NCBI RefSeq assembly: GCF_019175385.1
Contig: NC_083344.1
Coordinates: 7,540,965-7,604,964, forward strand
Reading direction: 5' to 3'
Source: Lycium barbarum
Lineage: Eukaryota > Streptophyta > Magnoliopsida > Solanales > Solanaceae
Length of the DNA: 64,000 nt
Shown: piece after piece, positions 57,321 through 64,000 of the stretch
Layout of the letters: each line of letters starts with the position of its first letter
Position numbering within the stretch: position 1 is the stretch's first letter
Notes under the pieces: model-generated
What the model was told of the DNA's origin: nothing
The model's input: only the letters and a program-made list of their open reading frames with translations
Database searches by the model: none
Translations under genes and position numbers: made by a program

Positions 57321-58743
57321 TTGGCGGAACCAACCTGAAAGGGACAAAAGGAGATTCATAGTTGGTACAAAAAATGAATTAGAAGGCATTATCACAAGGT
57401 ATGGTAAAACCAATTTATATGTTTAACAAAATATGGCTAGTGAATAGTGATACGAGGAAGTTAAGGTTAATGTAAGCATAAACATATGATATTACGTACT
57501 GAAAGACGGTAACAAACTAACAAAGTTAAAATATGGCTATTGAAATAAAGATTGTGAACCATAACCATGAGAAAAGTAACTATGAGCCCGTTGGATTGGC
57601 TGAATTTAAGTACTTTTTTCAAAAAAGGTATTTTGGGAAGAAGCTAATTTTTTTTTTTTTTTTAGCTTCTTAAAAATAACTTCTCCTCTACTCAAAAGCA
57701 TTTTTTTCTTCTAAAAGTTTGGTCAAACACCTCAATTTTAACAAATAAAACACTTTTTAACAAAACAGATATATCTGGCTTTGGAGAACCTTGTGAACCA
57801 TGAGAAAAGTAACTATGTAAATTGTATGTACATTGATAGGTGAATTCACCTCTATTTTTGTTACATGTCGGTATAATTCTATTCGTTCTATTTTATGTGA
57901 CATTAATCTTTTGTTAATTTGTATTAAAAATGGCATCTTTTTTATGAAACGTTTCAAATGTCTTTCTTTATTTCTTAAATATCCAATCAGAATCCGCAAC
58001 ATGAATTAACATAGAAAGAAGACCTTTTTTATTTTTTTATTTTTTCTTATCCTGAATATGTAGATGAATTTAAGATTTTAAGTCACGTAAACAAGTGCAT
58101 AATATAAGAGACTTGTTTTTACCCGGCCCCGAGCGTAAAGTGAGCATGCATTCACCCTACAGTGTGTGCATTCATTCTTCATAACATACAAGAAGTAAGA
58201 TATATCCCTGAAATAACTGTAAACCAATTAGTTTATTCGAAATTGATTTTATTTAACTTCATAATATACGGGAAGTGAAAGTATGTGTGTGTACGTATTA
58301 GTGTGTATGACTCTGCAAGTCTGCATAAATGCCCCTGTAGTTTAGTCACAGACCAAACAAATTGACATCCCATAGTCAAATCTCTAAAATATGCTAAGAA
58401 TTGAATATTCTCACACCGATTTCCCGAAAAGTTTTACCGTGTGCCTCACACAACTAATGTTAGTTCCGTGAGGCTATTTTTTGTGAGACAAAAAAATGGA
58501 CCCACATCTTACACTAATGGGTTCACAAAACTCTAGGTTCATTTTTTTGTCTCAAAAAATAAAGCCTCACTAACTAATTTTATATACTTTTTCATCCAAA
58601 TATACTTTTTTCCTAACTGAGTATGGCTAGTATTGGTTGAAAACACCTCGATGAGATTATATACAAATTTTTGAGGAAGATTGGAGGAGATTTAGACTAG
58701 TCTGAATTCTAAAATCCAGACCCGGAAAACGTCTATATTACAC

Positions 58744-58779
<36 letters not shown>

Positions 58780-60300
58780 CACACATTTTCATGAATATGC
58801 GCAAATATGTATATGATATACACGGGATATACGGATATACAAAAGGGACATCAAATTATATGGATGGGGATATATACAGATACACAAGGGTACACACCGA
58901 CGGAGTCATCTTCAACATTGAGTTTTCAATATGAAAATCAAGTCAAATCCTTCTCAAATTGTCTCCAAACACCTCCTAAATTAATAATCAAGCTCATTAA
59001 GATAAATCCAACTAAATTTTGATATCACTCAATTACAACAAATCATAATAATGCATATCAAAAAATTCAAACCAAGCTTTAATGCACTCTGATGGTGTTT
59101 TTAGGTCATCCTTCAAGTTCCCTCAACCCAATCACCTATTTGAAATTGAATCTGAAGAATCTATTGTGAAATTTTTTTGAACTTATAAACCTGAGATGTG
59201 GGAAATCAGATTTGAATTAAAAAATTCTGTGTGTTTTCGTGATTTACTACTGATATCATTAGTAAGTTGTCTAACATAGTTAAAATTTGAAGTTATAATT
59301 ACTGATTCAAAGAGTTTATTTCAAAACTTTTGGAGATTCATAATGTGAGTTTATGCGGGTTCTTTAATAACTTTTTGTTAAAATTTTGAAATTCAGATAA
59401 AATGTGTTAATAAGAGGAAAGTGATAAATATAAACTGGTAATGTAGATAGTTTTAACAATCTCCACGTACATCAGTTAAATATTTTAGGCATATATATGT
59501 GTGTATATCCCCAGTATACTATGTATATTTCGCATGCATATCAGTGTATCTCCTTTATTTCACATATATCTGTGATATCCATGAAAAATATGTGAGTGAT
59601 ACACGGAATATACATGATATACACTGTCTCAATGATTTTTTTGGAACCAATTTTAGATCTGAATTTTGTTTCCAAACCAGTCCAAATCACCTCAATCTTC
59701 CTCAAAATTTACATATAGCTTCGTCCAGGTGTTTCTCACAAATTCCAACCACACCTACTCAAAAAATAACTTCTATATTTGACTGTTAGGCTAGCCGTTA
59801 GATAAATATTTTCTTCGTGTTATATATTTCTAAAAGTTTCTCTTCTATATTTCAAGTTTGAAGTTGAAATAGTGGGACAATTGAATAAATAAATATTTAT
59901 TTTAAAAAATCTTCAAATGTTATTGCAAATATTTCAAATCTTATCTAATATGGCCAGATGGTTGTTTTGAGGAGGGAACATATGGTGACCGGTCGTTCAG
60001 CTCATTTACAATGAATATAATAAGTTAGATGCGTAGTATATGTGTAGTTTAATTGCATCAAATATTCTCAATAATGATTGTATCGTAATTAGAAATCTTG
60101 ATAATCAGACTTCTTATCTCATTTAGGAGACATTCTGATTACAAGTAAACTTTCCTCATTTAGTAATTTAATCCTTGTTTCGTGTATCATGAACTTCTTC
60201 TATCTAAAAGGTGGTGGACAATTTCTATAAAAGGATGCCCTATTATATCTTATTCATAACCAACTCAACATGAGTCTTTATAAAACCTAAGCTCATCAAG
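57321..60300. other. Intergenic, unclassified
   Basis: A (TA)n run at 58747-58777. From about 58640 to 59790 there are repeated ATACACGGGATATAC-type and CAAATCACCTCAATCTTCC-type blocks that look like internal parts of a dispersed repeat without recognisable ends. Short GTGAGGCT / AGCCTCAC inverted repeat at about 58468-58570. No gene seen. Confidence 0.4.
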
Positions 60301-60312
60301 GATTTTTTTTTT

Positions 60313-60340
60313 GGGGGGAGGGGGGGGGGGGGGGGGGGGG
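60313..60340 (+). repeat. G homopolymer
   Basis: Six G, one A, then 21 G, immediately after a T-run. This could form a G-quadruplex and is also a place where read length or assembly may be wrong. Confidence 0.8.
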
Positions 60341-60518
60341 AGTGGCGGATAACAAGAATTGAGCGCACACCTATTATATGAAAAACATCTACAATATCAA
60401 TAATTATAGGCTTTGGTTAATTACATGATCAAGGTTAACTTTAGCTATTATGTAAATTTTAACAATATCTCTAACGCATGAGTGCATTTTCAAACAGAGT
60501 TACATTTTGTAATTTAAT

Positions 60519-61103
60519 TTGGTCTTGGTGGAGGATAAGATGCGGGAAGCGAGGCTGAGATGGTTCGGACATGTACAGAGGAGATGCACTGATGCCCCAG
60601 TGCGGATGTGTGAGAGGTTGGCTATGAATGGTTTCAGGAGAGGTAGAGGTGGGCCGAAGAAGTATTTGGGGGGGGGGGGTGTGATTAGACGGGATATGGC
60701 GCAGGTGCAGCTTACCGAGAGCATGACCTTAGGTAGGCGGTTATGGAGGACACAAATTAAGGTAGATGGTTAGTACGTAGTTGAGTGTTGTCCTAATTAC
60801 CCTTTCATACTAGTAGTCGTAGTAGTATTCTAGTATTTCGACTATTTGTTGTCTCTTATATTTCATTTATTGTATGAGTTTGCTGTTACTATTACTTTCT
60901 TCATAATGCTTAGCTATAGTATTTTGTCATTGCTTCTTTTCTTTCGGCATTTCTTATCTGACCCCTTTTTGTCATGCTTTCTCTAGAGTCGAGAGTCTTT
61001 CGGAAACAACCGCCCTACCTCCCAAGGTAGGTGTAAGGTCTGCGTACACTCTACCCTCCCTAGATTTCACTTGTGAGATTACAGTGGGTATGTTGTTGTT
61101 GTT
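60519..61103 (+). mobile_element. 5'-truncated RTE-type LINE
   Basis: The open frame to 60773 encodes [39 protein letters not shown] and [20 protein letters not shown], the C-terminal end of RTE-clade LINE reverse transcriptase. The 3' UTR follows with TCGGAAACAACCGCCCTACC, AAGGTCTGCGTACACTCTAC and GTATGTTGTTGTTG. A run of ten G at about 60668-60677 alters the frame region after GGPKKY. Dead copy. Confidence 0.85.
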
Positions 61104-61810
61104 ATACAAAAGAAGAGGTAAATAATAGTTTTATATTTTGAAAATACTTCAACGAATGTAATATTTCTGTGAGAATTAAAGCAGGTAACATGTATATTTA
61201 AACAGTCAACTCATAGTAAAATAATTACTGAAAGGGTTATAGACAATTGTGAATTAAGAGTTAAGACCAAAGGAAAATAAATAAATAGTACTCATATTGT
61301 TTGTTGTTTTCTGAAAATGTTTTTGTTCTGATTTAAAATAGATTTCTGTTTGGTGAAACAAACAAGATTCGAAATGCAACCGAAATGCGTGTAAGAACAC
61401 ACTTGAAAATGATATTAATGTCAATGCGTGCAAGACTACACATTTAATTATGATACATATGAGTAGTATTTTGTTTTCTTGGACATTTCACTTATGCTAA
61501 AAGATTTGGATTAGTTTTGATTTCATTAATTTTTAAATTAATAGTACATGGAAACAAAACTAATCATTGGCCAATTTTGTATGTTTTCTGTTTAAATATG
61601 CACTAGAGGGAGAGTTTGAGTTGTATAATCTAATTGGCGAATTGGTATAATCATCAACTCTATAGTGTTTTAATAATGATTTATAATTCCTCTAGAAGTA
61701 GTATACACATTCTTTTTAGCATGTTTTGAAAGAAACATATCGAAGCCCTTTGACTTTTTTTACCTACTAACTGTTACTCAGTTAGATATTTTTATTTCTT
61801 ATTAGTAGAT
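61104..61810. other. Intergenic, nothing recognised
   Basis: AT-rich sequence between two LINE/SINE 3' ends. No coding signal. Confidence 0.4.
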
Positions 61811-61915
61811 TACAACAACAACAACATCACATCGAGGGAAATCCCACAAAGTGGGATCGGGAGAGACCTTACCCCTATTTTTGAAGGTAAAGAGACTGTT
61901 TTCGATATATCATCG
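61811..61915 (-). mobile_element. TS-SINE / RTE 3' fragment, inverted
   Basis: On the minus strand it reads GGTAAGGTCTCTCCCGATC, CCACTTTGTGGGATTTCCC and ends ATGTTGTTGTTGTTG. Only the 3' end is recognisable. Confidence 0.65.
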
Positions 61916-62885
61916 GGACAAGGTATATTGTAGATTAAAATGTTAGGTAAAGAAAGTCAGTCTTTCATCTCTTTGTGAGAATAGATCTCCAATAATTAGC
62001 TGATGAAGAATTTGCCCATTTGATTCTTAAGCGAGCTAATCAATAATCTTGCTTAGCCAATCAATTTGTTTAAAGCTTAATCTGTTCAAAATTAGATCAG
62101 ATGTCACTTTCTTTAGTTTACTTAATATCCATTGATATTGTAGCAGACTCAAAATCAGCGTGTAATGGTCATTTTGGCAAATAACTACACTAAAGTTGAA
62201 ATGTTATATTTGGACTTTTTTTTAGAGTAAATTACTTTCAGTTATGGAATAACAATATAAGTTTAACGTAACACATCGATAATTATGTGGTGAAACAAGG
62301 AACAATTGGTAATCTTGATAAATTATAAATATTCACAAGCAAAGGGATCAAAAGTGCATGTTTCAATTAATTGACGGTTAAATGTGCTTAGTTAAATATC
62401 ATAAAAACTAAAATTAGAATTTATTAATAACCAAGGGACCAAAAGTACTATTAACCCCAAAAAACATTTTTTTTTAATAAAAAAAAAAAAACAATTCAAT
62501 TATGAAAATTTTGAATTTTCAAAAGCTAGGAAGAGGCTTTCATCAAGGAAACACTGGTTTAATGCAAGAAAGGACCAATTAATTCTAAATGGAAAGTAAT
62601 CAAGTGCAAATCATAAGAATTAATTAATTCTGCTTAATTATATTGAAGTCAGTTACAAATCCTAATCTGCCATTTCTTCAAACTTCATTTTTTTTTAATT
62701 TTGCTTCACAATCGTGTATGGTATTCTTTTTAGACCCTGACTAATTCGAATTAAGGCACGAAACCGCATTTTTTTCCATTCACATGCTCGAACCGGAGAC
62801 CTCTAGCAAAAAGGTTGAGGGATCCTAACCATACAGCCAAAATTTCAAATATTCATATATTACTGATTTTGGTAAGTTGATTGAA
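61916..62885. other. Upstream region of the right-edge gene
   Basis: A and T runs at 62461-62490. At about 62755-62830 a stretch with CATGCTCGAACCGGAGACCT resembles an inverted SINE B-box region, but it is too short to call. The promoter of the gene at 62886 should lie here. Confidence 0.35.
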
Positions 62886-64000
62886 ATGGAATGCTATGAA
62901 GAAAAGAAAAAGAGAAGTTTTAGTTATGATATTGGAGATCAAAAGCTTAAGCTAATTGATATTTCCTCAGAGGAAGATTGTCTTATTGATTCTCCTTTAT
63001 TTGATTCTCTTGAAGACCTTCGCCTTTCAGGTCAATAAATCTCTTTGACATATGTTTATTTTTTGTATGTGTTTCATACGTGCATTTATATTTATATGAC
63101 GGTATTTGATTGGACACAAAGCTTAATCATGATGTTAATTTGACTTATATGTTATATTAGTATAGTGAACCAAAACTATTAACGTTATCGGTGACGAGTT
63201 AGTTTGATAGAAAAAACATCGCGTAGTTGGACGAATTTGAATTATTAAAATTTGTAACAGTTGTCTAGAAATGGAATAATGTGATTTTTGAAATCTACAA
63301 AATGGGAAGAATGTCATATATATGTTGAGATGTAGAGAGTATTTGATATTTTTGCGTAAAATTTAGCTTTTGTTGGAAGCAGTAACGAGATAGGATTTTC
63401 ACCAAGGGATTTCATCATCTACTATATTTACTTAAAATTAAAGAAAAAAGACCTATAGAGTATGATTTTCCGGCATCCGCCCCTGGTTGAAACTATCTTG
63501 ATTGTACTACTATATTGTGGAAGACAGATCAACCACATTTCTTTGAATTTGAACTTGGAGGTTGTTTTCTTTTGGGTTAAATACTAATCATGTCATGTCC
63601 TTTGAGAATTGGTTTAAATGGAATTCATTTTGTGGGGAGTTATATTTACAATAGGAAGATGAGTCTGGGTGTACACTTTTTCATTTGTTCTTTATACTTG
63701 TGTGCAATTGTATGCAACAATTTCACTTGATGTCATTTCTGCAGTAACATTGGACAATATAAATGAGAATGGGGTTTCAAATTCATCAAGAACTTCCTTG
63801 CAAAGAGATAAAACAACACAAGTGAACCAACAGAAGGAGCTAAAGCATTTGTCTTCTGCACCTATTCAGCCAGGAAGACCTAGTTTCTTGCGCAAAAGTT
63901 CAGCTTGGGATAACGCCTTCTTCACTAGTGCAGGTACTATTTTATTAGATTTTTTTAGCATTATTTCATCTATGATTGTTCTATGTACATGTCAATGCAG
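62886..64000 (+). CDS. Plant-specific protein of unknown function, 5' part only
   Basis: Two exons are visible: 62886-63030 and 63745-63933, joined in phase 1 with GT-AG signals (TCAG|GTCAAT; CTGCAG|TAACAT). The second donor (GCAG|GTACTA) shows the gene continues beyond the window. Exon 1 begins MECYEEKKKRSFSYDIGDQK, followed by the acidic LKLIDISSEEDCLIDSPLFD. Exon 2 ends in RPSFLRKSSAWDNAFFTSAG. I recall L(A)WDxAFFTSAG-type motifs in uncharacterised plant proteins, but I cannot attach a name or function. The protein looks disordered and Ser-rich so far, with no domain seen. The start is the first ATG of the open frame; confidence in the exons is good, in identity low. Confidence 0.7.

Noticed and set aside
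1..64000. CRISPR arrays, operons, riboswitches, rRNA genes
   Set aside because: This is plant nuclear sequence; the only regular spaced repeats are transposon subrepeats and the hairpin units, and no rRNA or riboswitch-like core was seen.

Overview
The window is plant nuclear DNA, almost certainly from a Solanaceae genome. The evidence is AT-rich sequence, GT-AG introns, plant-specific proteins, and repeats typical of nightshades: 3' ends of the TS-SINE/RTE-LINE type running into TTG repeats, tRNA-derived SINEs, and many Stowaway, Tourist, hAT, MULE and CACTA MITEs. I cannot name the species.

Seven protein-coding genes are supported. From left to right they are: a DUF604 (Fringe-like) glycosyltransferase (1494-5445, minus, 3 exons, 486 aa); the chloroplast nucleoid/thylakoid protein pTAC16 (6635-11078, minus, 6 exons, 553 aa); two head-to-head PLS-type pentatricopeptide-repeat genes (13579-15806 minus, 622 aa; 18928-20941 plus, 527 aa); a LUX ARRHYTHMO/PCL1-type GARP transcription factor of the circadian evening complex (26302-27102, minus, one exon, 266 aa); a Pumilio RNA-binding protein of the APUM1/2/3 clade (33728-42446, minus, 10 exons, 969 aa); and the first two exons of an unknown plant-specific gene running off the right edge (62886 onward, plus). 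The exon joins were worked out by hand from frame continuity, splice signals and family resemblance; in every complete gene the exon lengths sum to a whole number of codons. The genes belong to separate pathways (cell-wall or glycan chemistry, plastid, organelle RNA, clock, mRNA decay) and form no functional cluster.

The most interesting observation concerns the two PPR genes. Each has exactly one intron, and each intron is a non-autonomous hAT-like element of the same family, in the same orientation relative to the gene. In both, the first copy of the 8-bp target duplication (NTNNCAGG) plus the element's first bases (TA) make the 5' splice site (CAG|GTA). The element's other end carries a CTAAT branch-point-like motif about 20 nt before the acceptor, and the second copy of the duplication supplies the CAG| acceptor. 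Splicing would remove element plus one duplication and restore the original reading frame. This looks like two parallel intron gains by DNA transposons in neighbouring genes.

Other notable points: a tandem duplication of the LUX 3' coding end and 3' UTR with a different C-terminus; an Evening Element 282 bp upstream of LUX, close to a nest of transposons; two inverted copies of an element made of five nested hairpins; a three-level nest (foldback palindrome, MULE, 3.2-kb solo LTR) at 51.2-57.3 kb; and hAT elements that still carry transposase relics. From 42.4 to 62.9 kb I found no intact gene, only transposons, relics and unclassified AT-rich DNA.
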